NCBI GenBank assembly: GCA_035309005.1
Contig: DATGFP010000116.1
Coordinates: 1 to 36,330, forward strand
Length of the DNA: 36,330 nucleotides
Origin: DATARH01 sp035309005
Lineage (GTDB): Bacteria > Pseudomonadota > Alphaproteobacteria > ATCC43930 > CGMCC-115725
Direction of reading: 5' to 3'
Below, in pieces: positions 18,209-26,894 of this stretch. The position numbers were made by a program, and so were the translations under genes. The stretch's first letter is position 1. Each line of letters starts with the position of its first letter. Below the pieces are notes generated by a model. It was not told the origin of the DNA. It saw only the letters and a list, made by a program, of their open reading frames with translations, and made no database searches.

Positions 18209-18954
18209 GCGCGGCCTTGAAGGGCGCACTGGCGGCGCCCGGCCGCCTGCTGCTGGCCGGGGTCGTCTTGAGTGTCGTCGTGCTCGGCGGCGTTGCCGGG
18301 CGGGTGTCGCCGGGCGGTGCGGCGGCGAGCGTGCATCACGCGATCCAGTTCCTGCGCGGCGCCGGCGCCGCCGGCCCGGGCCTTTTCGCGCTGCTGCAGG
18401 TTTTGGTCGCGGTGAGCGGCGCGGTGCCGGCTTCGGTGCTCGGGATCGCCGCCGGCGCGGTTTATGGCCTCTCCGCGGGCTTTTCGCTGGCCGCCGCCGG
18501 GAGTCTCGTCGGCGCGGTCATTGCCTTCGCGCTGAGCCGATCGTTGTTCCGCTCTGGCATCGAGCGGTTGGTGGCGCGCCACCGCCGGCTGCGCCACCTC
18601 GACGGCGTCATCCAGGACAAAGGGTGGAAGATCGTCTGCCTGTTGCGCCTGTCGCCGGTCATGCCGTTCTCGGCGACCAGCTATCTCTTGGGCCTGTCGT
18701 CGATCGGCTGGTCCGATTACCTCGTGGGCACGCTCGCCTCTCTGCCGGCGCTGTTCGGCTATGTGATGATCGGACGGTTGACCGCGGCCGGTTTTTCGGC
18801 TTGGACGGGCGGTGGCTCCGGGCTGCTGCAATGGGCCATGCTGGGGGTCGGCGGGTTGGCGACGCTGGCGCTGATGCTGCACCTGCGCCGACTGGTGCAG
18901 CGCCGCGAGCGCGGCATGCCGCTGCTCAGAGACGGCAGCGACGGCCAGATGTGA
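18205..18954 (+). CDS. VTT-domain (TVP38/TMEM64 family) membrane protein
   Basis: A 249-residue protein with an N-terminal membrane helix and the VTT/SNARE-associated core. The core has VSGAVPASVLGIAAGAVYGL followed by SLVGAVIAFALSRSLFR in the re-entrant region. It then has the typical GWKIVCLLRLSPVMPFSATSY and YLLGLSSIGWSDYLVGT. Family members include DedA-like and TMEM41/VMP1-like proteins. Some act in recycling polyprenyl phosphate or scrambling lipids, which would fit the glycosyltransferase neighbours, but the substrate is not known. Its ATG overlaps the stop of the GT2 gene by four bases. A second, divergent VTT protein is encoded at 29251-29934. Confidence 0.9.
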   Translation: MSAALKGALAAPGRLLLAGVVLSVVVLGGVAGRVSPGGAAASVHHAIQFLRGAGAAGPGLFALLQVLVAVSGAVPASVLGIAAGAVYGLSAGFSLAAAGSLVGAVIAFALSRSLFRSGIERLVARHRRLRHLDGVIQDKGWKIVCLLRLSPVMPFSATSYLLGLSSIGWSDYLVGTLASLPALFGYVMIGRLTAAGFSAWTGGGSGLLQWAMLGVGGLATLALMLHLRRLVQRRERGMPLLRDGSDGQM

Positions 18955-19128
18955 TGTTCCAACTCATCCGCGCGGTTTGGGCACGCACTTCCAGTTCCGT
19001 CCCGGAGATTCACCCAAGTCTTGCACAACCGTAGACCCCGGCAAAAATTCTTGGATAGAAACTCCCTCGAAAATAGCGTGAGCGACCTCTGTCCCGGCCC
19101 AAGAGCTGTGTGGCGGCGGAAGATTGAT

Positions 19129-20292
19129 GTGCTGCGTCAAGCGCGTTGGCTCAACCATGAATCCCTACGCTGGTACGGCATTTCGTTCGCGCTAATCTCG
19201 TCGCTCCTATTGGCAAACAGTGTTATATTTGATACAGGGAGTGAGCTTGGTGGTGACTTCATTAATTTTTTTGCGGGAGTGAAGGCGGCAGCAGGAGGAT
19301 CGGCCAGTTCGGTTTATAATCGTGCATGGTTTCATGCCTTTGTGGCGACGACATTGCACAATGGCACCTTTCGTACGTACGATTATCCTCCGCCAATGTT
19401 GGTACTGACGTTCCCGCTCGCGTTGTTTCCCTTCGGGCAAGCGCTGGTTGCGTGGTTATTGCTCGGCGGTGCCTTGTGTTTCGTGCTGCTGCGCCGACTG
19501 GTCGGCTGGGAGGCTGCAGCGCTGACGCTGATCGGCGCCCCAGCTGCTTGCCTTAACTTGTTCTTCTGCCAGAACGGCTATTTCACCGCAGGAGCGCTTG
19601 CTGGTGGTTTGATCATCCTCGAACGCAGGCCGGTGCTCGCGGGCGTCTGTTTTGGATGCCTGATCTGCAAGCCGCAATTGGCTATCCTGCTGCCCATTGC
19701 TCTTGCCGCCGATCGACGGTGGGGCGCATTCGTTGCCACTGGGATCACCGCGACGGCGTTCGCGGTCGTGGCCTCAACATTTTTTGGGGTCGAGACGTGG
19801 AGCGCATTTTTCAAGCATGTGCTCGAGTTCGACACTGGTCGAGGTCCGGCGCGCCTCACGATACTTGCGGCGGCGCGATCATTTGGCGCCGCGCCAGCCC
19901 TCGCCGATGCCTTGCAGCTGGCGTCGGGGACGTTAGCGCTGAGTGCGGTCGCGATTATCTGGCGCTCGCCGGCGCCGGCCGAGATCAAATATGCGGCGTT
20001 GGCGGTCGCGAGTTTTCTGGCGACGCCTTTTGCCCTGCCGTACGATGAGATAAGCCTGATTTTTGCCGCCGCCTGGCTCGGGCGCGAGGGAATGCGGATA
20101 GGCTTTCTGCCCTGGGAGCGGATGATCGTTGTGGCGCTATTGACGTTGCCATTACCCATGGTCGCTATAGGCTTAGTTGTGGGGATTCCGGTCACTCCGG
20201 TCGCGCTGTTCCTAATTCTGCTAGCGCTGCTTCGCCGCGCACTGGCAAACCCGGTGCCGATTTCTCCAGTACCCGCTCAGTATCTCCCCTAA
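19129..20292 (+). CDS. Second GT87 (DUF2029) membrane glycosyltransferase, low GC
   Basis: A polytopic membrane protein of about 387 residues, similar in layout to the GT87 protein at 15906-17144. Shared blocks are GGDFINFFAGVKAAAGG, the following TYDYPPPMLVL, LNLFFCQNGYFTAGALAGG and LICKPQLAILLPIALAADRRWGA split across two helices. The role is the same in outline: transfer of a sugar from a polyprenyl-phosphate donor outside the cytoplasmic membrane. The start is uncertain. GTG 19129 has a GGCGGA ribosome binding site eight bases upstream, while the frame is open back to TTG 19021. The gene is clearly less GC-rich than all its neighbours (for example 19190-19420 has many A/T-ending codons), which suggests transfer from another genome. 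Confidence 0.85.
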   Translation: MLRQARWLNHESLRWYGISFALISSLLLANSVIFDTGSELGGDFINFFAGVKAAAGGSASSVYNRAWFHAFVATTLHNGTFRTYDYPPPMLVLTFPLALFPFGQALVAWLLLGGALCFVLLRRLVGWEAAALTLIGAPAACLNLFFCQNGYFTAGALAGGLIILERRPVLAGVCFGCLICKPQLAILLPIALAADRRWGAFVATGITATAFAVVASTFFGVETWSAFFKHVLEFDTGRGPARLTILAAARSFGAAPALADALQLASGTLALSAVAIIWRSPAPAEIKYAALAVASFLATPFALPYDEISLIFAAAWLGREGMRIGFLPWERMIVVALLTLPLPMVAIGLVVGIPVTPVALFLILLALLRRALANPVPISPVPAQYLP

Positions 20293-20766
20293 TTCGGCCC
20301 GGCCTGATTGCGCGTCGCGTGAGTCTGAGGCCTGGGTGCTTCGTACCCCGACAAAGCAATTGTGCCCCTGTCAAGGGGGCTCCGCGATCGGTTCCGTGCT
20401 CAATGGGGATCGGTGGGAAATTCCGCCGAGCATTTTGGAAGGTGCCTCGAATCGATCTTGGCATTGCCGCCCGATTCGCCGAGGCTGCGATGCAGCGATA
20501 AAAGTTCAAGCGGCTAACGCAGATATTAATAACACAAATACAGTGGCTTACTGAGAGGTTGCCGCAACATGTTGTGGCATTGTGTCGCGCGGTGAAGAAT
20601 CAGCTGCCGTCGACCGGCAGCGAGGCGTGGGGGCGAGCGCGGCTTTGGGGGAGGCCGCCTCTGCATGGCGCCTTTGGGGGAAGGCCCAACCCCCGCCTCG
20701 CGCACCGGCACCTTTCGCAGTGCCGGGCGCCTGTGTAGGCTCGCCCCGTCGGAAGCGGGAACGGCG
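20293..20766. other. Gene-free stretch with inverted repeats
   Basis: No open frame here looks like a gene. The left half continues the lower GC content of the upstream GT87 gene, with AT-rich bases near 20521-20540. It contains a 20-base inverted repeat at 20560-20579, a perfect hairpin GCTGCCG-TCGAC-CGGCAGC at 20603-20621, and a direct repeat CTTTGGGGGA near 20642 and 20670. The promoter of the amidohydrolase gene should lie here, but no clear pair of hexamers was found. Confidence 0.5.
20560..20579. promoter_or_regulatory. 20-base inverted repeat, possible operator
   Basis: TGCC-G-CAACATGTTG-T-GGCA is a palindrome with a single mismatched pair. Its spacing and symmetry are those of a dimeric regulator site. 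It lies 188 bases before the amidohydrolase start. No regulator gene is adjacent. Confidence 0.35.
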
Positions 20767-21906
20767 ATGCTTGATCTGATCCTCAAGGGCGGGCGGCTCC
20801 TCGATCCGCGAAATGGCCGCGACGAGGTTGCCGATATCGGCTTTGCCGACGGCCGGGTGGCGGCGCTCGGCGCCGGCCTGCCGCTGCGTGGAGAGCAGAC
20901 GGTCGACGCGACGGGGCTCCTCGTCGTCCCGGGGCTGATCGACCTGCACTCACATGTTTATTGGGGAGGCACCTCGCTCGGGGTCGACGCCGCGTTCGTC
21001 GCCGGGCGCAGCGGCACCACCACTTTTGTCGATGCCGGCAGCGCAGGGCCCGCCAACTTCCACGGCTTTCGCCGCCATGTGATCGAGCCGTCGGCGCTGC
21101 GCATCCTGCCCTTCCTCAATGTCTCGTTCCCCGGAATCTTCGCGTTTTCCGCGAGCGTCATGGTCGGCGAGGCGGCCGATGTGCGCCTCATCGAGCCGCG
21201 CGAATGCGTCCGCGTCATCAACGCCAACCGTGATCTGATTGTCGGGGTCAAGGTCCGCGTCGGGCGCGGCGCCGGCGGCAATTCCGGCGCCGCGCCGCTC
21301 GACATGGCGCTCGAAGTCGCCGAAGAAACCGGGCTGCCGGTGATGGCGCATCTCGACCACCCGCCGCCGTCGCGCCTCGAAGTATTGTCGCGGCTGCGTC
21401 GCGGCGACATCGTCACGCATTGCTTTCGGCCGTTTCCCAACGCGCCGGTGCGGGCCGACGGGCGGATTTTCGAGGAGGTGCTGGAGGCGCGCCGTCGCGG
21501 CGTCGTATTTGACATCGGCCACGGCGGCGGCTCGTTCGGCTTCGCCACCGCCGAACGCATGCTGGAGGCGGGCTTCCTCCCCGACGTCATCAGCAGCGAC
21601 GTGCATGCGCTGAGCATCAACGGGCCGGCCTTCGACCAGCTGGTGACAATGTCGAAATTCCTCGCGCTCGGCGCCGATCCGGCGGCGATCGTCGGAGCCA
21701 GCACCGCCGCCCCGGCGCGGGTGCTGGGTCGCGACGATCTCGGCCATCTCGCGGTCGGGGCGACCGGCGACGCGACGCTGCTGCAACTGGCCGACGGCGA
21801 ATTCGAGTTTAGCGACGTCATCGGCGAGACCCGCCGCGGGCGGCGGAGGTTTGCCTTGCGCGGCATGGTCGTCGCGGGCAAGCCGTGGCGCCCGCCGCAG
21901 CAATAG
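20767..21906 (+). CDS. Amidohydrolase/deacetylase-family metallohydrolase
   Basis: A 379-residue TIM-barrel metal-dependent hydrolase of the dihydroorotase-like group often named amidohydrolase/deacetylase. The N-terminal small beta domain starts MLDLILKGGRLLDPRNG. The metal ligands of strand 1 are H61 and H63 in GLIDLHSHVYWG. Strand 4 holds the probable carboxylated lysine in IVGVKVRVG. Further ligands are H in PVMAHLDHPP, H in IVTHCF and the catalytic aspartate in VISSDVHAL. Related enzymes deacetylate N-acyl amino acids or sugars or open cyclic amides; the true substrate here is unknown, and the genomic neighbours (Ppx, RlmE) do not help. Start ATG 20767 follows a purine-rich GGAAGCGGGAA. 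It is not the pyrimidine-pathway PyrC by overall pattern. Confidence 0.88.
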   Translation: MLDLILKGGRLLDPRNGRDEVADIGFADGRVAALGAGLPLRGEQTVDATGLLVVPGLIDLHSHVYWGGTSLGVDAAFVAGRSGTTTFVDAGSAGPANFHGFRRHVIEPSALRILPFLNVSFPGIFAFSASVMVGEAADVRLIEPRECVRVINANRDLIVGVKVRVGRGAGGNSGAAPLDMALEVAEETGLPVMAHLDHPPPSRLEVLSRLRRGDIVTHCFRPFPNAPVRADGRIFEEVLEARRRGVVFDIGHGGGSFGFATAERMLEAGFLPDVISSDVHALSINGPAFDQLVTMSKFLALGADPAAIVGASTAAPARVLGRDDLGHLAVGATGDATLLQLADGEFEFSDVIGETRRGRRRFALRGMVVAGKPWRPPQQ

Positions 21907-21970
21907 TGCCAAGCCAGGCGGGCTCTTCGCCGCACTTCGATTTCGCGGCGCGGTGCGGTACCATTGGGCG

Positions 21971-23116
21971 ATGTTAAGCGGCCCGCAACAGCGCACGGGA
22001 GCGGCCGAAGCAGATCCGCCGGCGGGTGCGGCCCTGCTGCGCGCCGACGAGGCGGCGTCGATCGGCGTGCCTGACGCCACAGGGATAAAGCCGGTGCCGC
22101 GACCCTTGGCGCCGTGCTTCGCCGCGCTCGATCTGGGGACCAATAACTGCCGTCTGCTGATCGCGCGTCGCGCTGTGGGCCTTCAGCACCCGGGGCCCGC
22201 CCGGGCGGGCGGGTTCCGCGTGATCGACGCGTTTTCCCGGATCGTGCGGCTCGGTGAAGGTTTGGCGTCGACTGGTCGCCTCTCCGAGGCGGCGATGCAA
22301 CGCACCCTGGAGGCGCTGCGGGTGTGCGCCGGCAAGATCGAGCACCGCGGCGTCACCGCCGGCCGCTATGTCGCAACCGAGGCCTGCCGTCGCGCCGAGA
22401 ATTGCGCCGGCTTTCTCGATCGGGTGCGCGCCGAGCTCGGCATCGACATCGAGATCATCTCGACCGCCGAGGAGGCCCGCCTGGTAGTTGCCGGTTGCGC
22501 TCCCCTGCTGCACCCGCGCATTCCCTACGCGATCGTCTTCGACATCGGCGGCGGGTCGAGCGAGATCGTCTGGGTCCGGCAAACCCGGACGCGCGGCGCG
22601 CCGACCGCTCTCGAGATTCTCGGCTCGGTGTCGCTGCCGTTTGGCGTCGTCACCTTCACCGAGCGCTTTGGCGGCATCGAGGTGACGCCGGCGATCTACC
22701 GCGCGATGGTGGCCGAGGCGGAAGCGGCGTTGGCGCCGTTCGAGGCGGCGCATTGCATCCACCGCAAGGTGCGCGCCGGCGAAGTGCAGATGCTCGGCAG
22801 CTCCGGCACCGTGACGACGCTGGCTGGCATCAACCTCGCGCTGCCGCGCTATATCCGCGCGATGGTCGACGGCAGCATCCTGACCTTCGACCAGATCGAG
22901 ATCGTGTCGCGGCATCTGGCCGGGCTCGACATCGACGGCCGCGCCGCCAGCCCGTGCGTCGGGCGCGAACGGGCCGACCTCGTGCTGAGCGGCTGCGCGA
23001 TCCTCGACGCGATCTGCGCCATCTGGCCGGTCGGCCGGCTCCGCGTCGCCGACCGCGGCATCCGCGAAGGCATCCTCACCGAGTTGATGCACCAGCGCCG
23101 CCAGACGACCGCGTGA
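21971..23116 (+). CDS. Ppx/GppA family exopolyphosphatase/phosphatase
   Basis: A 381-residue ASKHA-fold phosphatase. Motifs: phosphate-1 loop FAALDLGTNNCRLLIA, phosphate-2 loop IVFDIGGGSSEIVWV, EIISTAEEARLV with the catalytic glutamate region, and GSSGTVTTLAGINLALPRY. The family removes terminal phosphates from polyphosphate (Ppx) or from pppGpp (GppA). The two cannot be separated by eye, and many alphaproteobacteria have a single protein doing both. It is shorter than E. coli Ppx and lacks the C-terminal HD-like domain. About 45 N-terminal residues before the first motif are poorly conserved. Start ATG 21971. Its stop overlaps a GTG of the rlmE frame (GTGA at 23113-23116), so the two genes are coupled, as in many alphaproteobacteria. 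Confidence 0.92.
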   Translation: MLSGPQQRTGAAEADPPAGAALLRADEAASIGVPDATGIKPVPRPLAPCFAALDLGTNNCRLLIARRAVGLQHPGPARAGGFRVIDAFSRIVRLGEGLASTGRLSEAAMQRTLEALRVCAGKIEHRGVTAGRYVATEACRRAENCAGFLDRVRAELGIDIEIISTAEEARLVVAGCAPLLHPRIPYAIVFDIGGGSSEIVWVRQTRTRGAPTALEILGSVSLPFGVVTFTERFGGIEVTPAIYRAMVAEAEAALAPFEAAHCIHRKVRAGEVQMLGSSGTVTTLAGINLALPRYIRAMVDGSILTFDQIEIVSRHLAGLDIDGRAASPCVGRERADLVLSGCAILDAICAIWPVGRLRVADRGIREGILTELMHQRRQTTA

Positions 23117-23121
23117 GCCCC

Positions 23122-23808
23122 ATGGCGCGAGGCCGCGGCGGCACATCCGGGGCGCGGCCCCTCACGGTGCGCGTCAAAAGCGCGCGGCGCCGCACGTCGT
23201 CCTCGACCGAATGGCTGGAGCGCCAGCTCAACGACCCGTTCGTTGCCGAGGCGCATCGCCTCGGCTACCGCTCGCGCGCGGCCTTCAAGCTGCTCCAGCT
23301 CGACCAGCGCTTTCACCTGCTGGCGGTCGGCCGCCGCATCCTCGATCTCGGCTGTGCCCCGGGCGGCTGGGCGCAGATCGCGACGCAGCGTGTCGGTCCC
23401 AAAGGCGCCGTCGTCGGCATCGACCTCAACCCGACCGACGCGATCCCCGGCGCCACCCTCGTCACCGGCGATTTTCGCGATGCGGCAGTCGCCGCCCGCC
23501 TGCGCGGCCTGCTCGGCGGCCCGGCCGACCTCGTGCTGAGCGACATGGCGGCACCGGCGACCGGGCATGCCGCGACCGACCACCTGCGCATCGTCGCGCT
23601 GGCCGAGGAGGCCTTCGCGCTGGCCGAGAAGATGCTGCGACCGGGCGGCGCCTTTGTCGCGAAGGTCTTTCAGGGCGGCACCGAGGGCGAGCTGTTGGCC
23701 GCCCTCAAACGCGCCTTCGCCGAAGTGCGCCACGCCAAACCGGCGGCCAGCCGCGCCGAATCGGCCGAGACCTACGTCGTCGCCAAGGGCTATCGCGGTG
23801 GCGCATAG
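23122..23808 (+). CDS. rlmE: 23S rRNA (uridine-2'-O)-methyltransferase RlmE (FtsJ/RrmJ)
   Basis: This enzyme methylates the 2'-hydroxyl of U2552 (E. coli numbering) in 23S rRNA late in large-subunit assembly. The 228-residue protein has the SAM-binding motif ILDLGCAPGGWAQIA. The K-D-K-E catalytic tetrad is visible: K in YRSRAAFKLLQLD, D in VLSDMAAPATGH, K in FVAKVFQGG and E in SAETYVVAKG. The N-terminal arginine- and serine-rich tail (about 30 residues) is normal for alphaproteobacterial versions. The start is ATG 23122. GTG 23113, overlapping the ppx stop, is a possible alternative that adds three residues. Assignment is secure. Confidence 0.95.
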   Translation: MARGRGGTSGARPLTVRVKSARRRTSSSTEWLERQLNDPFVAEAHRLGYRSRAAFKLLQLDQRFHLLAVGRRILDLGCAPGGWAQIATQRVGPKGAVVGIDLNPTDAIPGATLVTGDFRDAAVAARLRGLLGGPADLVLSDMAAPATGHAATDHLRIVALAEEAFALAEKMLRPGGAFVAKVFQGGTEGELLAALKRAFAEVRHAKPAASRAESAETYVVAKGYRGGA

Positions 23809-23895
23809 CCGCGGCGAATTTGCGCCGCTGGATTGGCGATTTCGCCCTCCCTAAATAACGGTTCAACCTGATCCGCTAATCGTGTAGTAGGCGCG

Positions 23896-25356
23896 ATGGA
23901 AATCCGACAGGCCTTGACCTTCGACGACGTGATGCTGGTTCCGGCCGCGTCGAGCATCCTGCCGGGCGACACCGACACAAAAACCCGCATCACCCGCGAG
24001 ATCGAGCTCGGCATTCCGCTCGTCTCGGCGGCGATGGACACGGTGACCGAGGGCGCGCTGGCGATCGCGATGGCGCAGTCGGGCGGGCTCGGCGTCATCC
24101 ATCGCAACATGTCGATCGACCAGCAGGCCGCCGAAGTCCGCAAGGTCAAGAAATTCGAAGCGGGAATGGTGGTCAACCCGGTCACCATCCACCCCGACGA
24201 AACGCTGGCCGACGCACTGCGGCTGATGGCCGACAACAGGATTTCCGGCATCCCGGTGGTCGAGAGCAGCGGCCGCCTCGTTGGCATTTTGACCAACCGC
24301 GACGTGCGCTTTGCCAGCGACCCGCGCGAGCCGGTCTCCGAGCTGATGACCAAGGAGGGCCTCGTCACGGTGCGCGAGAACGTCTCGCGCGAGGACGCCA
24401 AGCGCCTCCTCCATCAGCACCGCATCGAGAAGCTGCTGGTGGTCGACAAGGAATACCGCTGCACCGGGCTGATCACGGTCAAGGACATCGAGAAGGCGCA
24501 GCTTTTCCCGCAAGCCGCCAAGGACGAGCACGGGCGGCTGCGCGTCGCGGCCGCCGCCGGCACCGGCAAGCTCGAGCTCGAACGGGCCGAAACGTTGTTC
24601 GCCGCCGGGGTCGACATCATGGTGGTCGATACCGCGCACGGCCACTCCTCGCGCGTCCTCGCAGCGGTCAGCGAAATCCGCCGGATGTCGAACTACACGC
24701 AGGTCATCGTCGGCAACGTGGCGACCGCCGAGGGCGCGCGCGCCGTCATCGAAGCCGGCGCCGACGCGGTGAAGGTCGGGATCGGCCCGGGCTCGATCTG
24801 TACGACGCGCATGGTCGCCGGCGTCGGGGTTCCCCAATTCACCGCGATCGTCGATGCGGTCGAGGAGTGCCGCAAGCACGGCGTGCCGGTGATCGCCGAC
24901 GGCGGCATCAAGTTTTCCGGCGACCTCGCCAAGGCGATCGCCGCCGGGGCCGATTGCGCGATGCTCGGCTCGCTCTTCGCCGGCACCGACGAGAGCCCCG
25001 GCGAAGTCCTCCTCTACCAGGGCCGCAGCTATAAATACTACCGCGGCATGGGATCGATCGGGGCGATGGCGCGCGGCTCCGCCGACCGCTATTTCCAGCA
25101 GGAAGTCACCGACACGCTGAAGCTGGTGCCCGAGGGGGTCGAGGGCCGCGTGCCGCACAAAGGCCCGGTCGGCAACATCGTGCACCAGCTGATCGGCGGC
25201 CTGCGCGCGGCGATGGGCTACACCGGCAATCGCACGATCGCCGAGATGCAGAAAAACTGCACCTTTGTGCGCATCACCGGCGCCGGCTTGCGCGAGAGCC
25301 ACGTCCACGACATCGCGATCACCCGCGAATCGCCCAACTACCGGCAGGATATGTGA
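23896..25356 (+). CDS. guaB: Inosine-5'-monophosphate dehydrogenase
   Basis: GuaB oxidises IMP to XMP with NAD+, the committed step to guanine nucleotides. The 486-residue length is typical. The N-terminal barrel segment is LTFDDVMLVPAASSILPGD. Two CBS regulatory domains occupy about residues 95-210 (DALRLMADNRISGIPVVE, LLHQHRIEKLLVVDKEY). The catalytic loop is GPGSICTTRMVAGVGVPQ with the active cysteine C302. The phosphate-binding ADGGIKFSGDLAKAIAAG and the flap region KYYRGMGSIGAMA are complete. Start ATG 23896. guaB, rsmB and guaA lie in line on the same strand, so both last steps of GMP synthesis are clustered. Assignment is secure. Confidence 0.97.
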   Translation: MEIRQALTFDDVMLVPAASSILPGDTDTKTRITREIELGIPLVSAAMDTVTEGALAIAMAQSGGLGVIHRNMSIDQQAAEVRKVKKFEAGMVVNPVTIHPDETLADALRLMADNRISGIPVVESSGRLVGILTNRDVRFASDPREPVSELMTKEGLVTVRENVSREDAKRLLHQHRIEKLLVVDKEYRCTGLITVKDIEKAQLFPQAAKDEHGRLRVAAAAGTGKLELERAETLFAAGVDIMVVDTAHGHSSRVLAAVSEIRRMSNYTQVIVGNVATAEGARAVIEAGADAVKVGIGPGSICTTRMVAGVGVPQFTAIVDAVEECRKHGVPVIADGGIKFSGDLAKAIAAGADCAMLGSLFAGTDESPGEVLLYQGRSYKYYRGMGSIGAMARGSADRYFQQEVTDTLKLVPEGVEGRVPHKGPVGNIVHQLIGGLRAAMGYTGNRTIAEMQKNCTFVRITGAGLRESHVHDIAITRESPNYRQDM

Positions 25357-25384
25357 GCCGTTTTCGGCCGGCCCATCCCCAGCC

Positions 25385-25511
25385 CGTCATCCCGGCGAAG
25401 GCCGTGACCCACCGTGCCCGAAGCTGCCAAGCTTAGCCTGCTTTCCCCCTCCGCGCGCGTTGGCAAGGCACGCGAACCCGACCGTAGGTCCCGGCCTTCG
25501 CCGGGATGACG
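25385..25511. repeat. REP-like inverted repeat between guaB and rsmB
   Basis: Perfect 20-base arms at 25385-25404 (CGTCATCCCGGCGAAGGCCG) and 25492-25511 (its reverse complement) enclose about 87 bases. The arm sequence is a widespread proteobacterial extragenic palindrome of the GTCATCCCGGCGAAGGCC type. The unit fills nearly the whole intergenic gap and ends 16 bases before the rsmB start codon. Confidence 0.85.
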
Positions 25512-25527
25512 GCAAAAAGGGCAGGGC

Positions 25528-26892
25528 GTGACCCCGGGAGCCCGCGTCGCCGCGGCAATCGACATCCTCGCTGAGATCGAAGGCGGCGAGCGGCCGGCCG
25601 ACGACACCGCCGCCGATTATTTCCGCCGCCGGCGCTACATCGGCGCCAAGGACCGCGCGGCGGTCGCCGCCCATGTCTATGCCGTGCTGCGCCACCGCGC
25701 CGTCATCGACTGGTGGACCCTGCGCACCGGCAACGGCGAGGTCGCGCCGGCCGCGCGCAGCCGGATGATCGCCGCGCTGCTGCTGGTCGATCACTGGCCA
25801 GCAGGCGAGGTCGCGGCGAACTTTGACGGCGACCGCTTTCGCCCGGCCCCGCTTTCGCCGGCCGAGCAGCGCCTGGTGCGCGGCCTCGCCGGCCGCAGCC
25901 TGACCCACCCGCAGATGCCGCGCGCCGTCGCCTGCGACCTGCCGGACTGGCTCGAACCGCATCTCGCCGCGGTCTATGGCAGGCGTCTTGAAGACGAGAT
26001 GGCGGCACTCAATGCCTCGGCGCCGCTCGACTTGCGCGTCAACGCGCTGAAAGGCGACCGCGAGGGCGCCCGCCGAGCCCTGGCCGCCGAGCAGATCCAA
26101 GCCGAGCCGACCCCATGGTCGCCGCTCGGCCTCAGGCTCAAGCACCGCGCGCCCTTGACCGGCGCCGCCGCGTTCAAGGCGGGGCTCGTCGAGGTCCAGG
26201 ACGAGGGCTCGCAGGTCGCCGCGCTGCTGGCCGGCGCGCGGCCCGGCATGCGGGTCGTCGATTTTTGCGCCGGCGCCGGCGGCAAGACGCTGGCGCTCGC
26301 CGCCCAGATGCAAAACCGCGGCAAGCTCGTCGCCTGCGACACCGCCGAGTGGCGGCTGGAACGCGCCGGCCAGCGGCTGCGCCGCGCCGGCATCAGCAAT
26401 GTCGAGCGCCGCGCCCTCGTTAGCGAACGCGACCTGTGGGTCAAGCATCACGCCAAGAGCTTTGATCTCGTATTCGTCGACGCGCCGTGCCTCGGCATCG
26501 GCAGCTGGCGGCGCAACCCCGACGGCAAATGGCGCACGACGCCGCAAGACCTCGCCGAACTCGTGGTGCGCCAGCGCGACATCCTCGACAGCGCGGCGCG
26601 GCTGGTAAAGCCGGGCGGCCGCCTCCTCTACGCCACCTGCTCCCTATTGCGCGAGGAGAACGAGGCGCAGGCCGAGGGGTTTCTAGCGGCGCACCCCGAT
26701 TTCGCGCTCTACCCGGCGGCCCGCGCCTGGGAAGAGACCATCGGCGGCCGCTCCCCCGGCGGCGACGATTACCTGCGCCTGACGCCAGCCCGCCACGGTA
26801 CCGACGGCTTCTTCGTCGCCCTCTTCGAACGAGAAGCCGCGCCGGTGGCCGCTCAAGAGCCGGATTGGAATAATGGCGATACCATTGAATAA
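25528..26892 (+). CDS. RsmB/NOP2-family RNA cytosine-5 methyltransferase
   Basis: A 454-residue m5C RNA methyltransferase of the RsmB (Sun/Fmu) type. The N-terminal NusB-like domain is followed by the catalytic domain. Motif I is VDFCAGAGGKTLALAA. The two catalytic cysteines are C321 in VDAPCLGIGSWRRNPD and C371 in LYATCSLLREEN, at nearly the same positions as in E. coli RsmB. The C-terminal block GTDGFFVALFER is normal. RsmB methylates C967 of 16S rRNA; relatives in alphaproteobacteria may modify other sites. The start is GTG 25528, shortly after the REP-like repeat. It lies between guaB and guaA on the same strand, a recurrent alphaproteobacterial order. The family is certain, the exact target site is inferred. 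Confidence 0.92.
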   Translation: MTPGARVAAAIDILAEIEGGERPADDTAADYFRRRRYIGAKDRAAVAAHVYAVLRHRAVIDWWTLRTGNGEVAPAARSRMIAALLLVDHWPAGEVAANFDGDRFRPAPLSPAEQRLVRGLAGRSLTHPQMPRAVACDLPDWLEPHLAAVYGRRLEDEMAALNASAPLDLRVNALKGDREGARRALAAEQIQAEPTPWSPLGLRLKHRAPLTGAAAFKAGLVEVQDEGSQVAALLAGARPGMRVVDFCAGAGGKTLALAAQMQNRGKLVACDTAEWRLERAGQRLRRAGISNVERRALVSERDLWVKHHAKSFDLVFVDAPCLGIGSWRRNPDGKWRTTPQDLAELVVRQRDILDSAARLVKPGGRLLYATCSLLREENEAQAEGFLAAHPDFALYPAARAWEETIGGRSPGGDDYLRLTPARHGTDGFFVALFEREAAPVAAQEPDWNNGDTIE

Positions 26893-26894
26893 TC

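Noticed and set aside
20319..20501. Short plus-strand frame in the gene-free stretch
   Set aside because: The translation matches nothing recognisable, and there is no convincing ribosome binding site or coding bias.
23811..23828. Hairpin GCGGCG-AATTTG-CGCCGC after rlmE as a terminator
   Set aside because: No T-tract follows on either strand, so it was not called.
25265..25531. Open frame across the REP-like repeat between guaB and rsmB
   Set aside because: It overlaps the guaB 3' end out of phase and is largely translated repeat.
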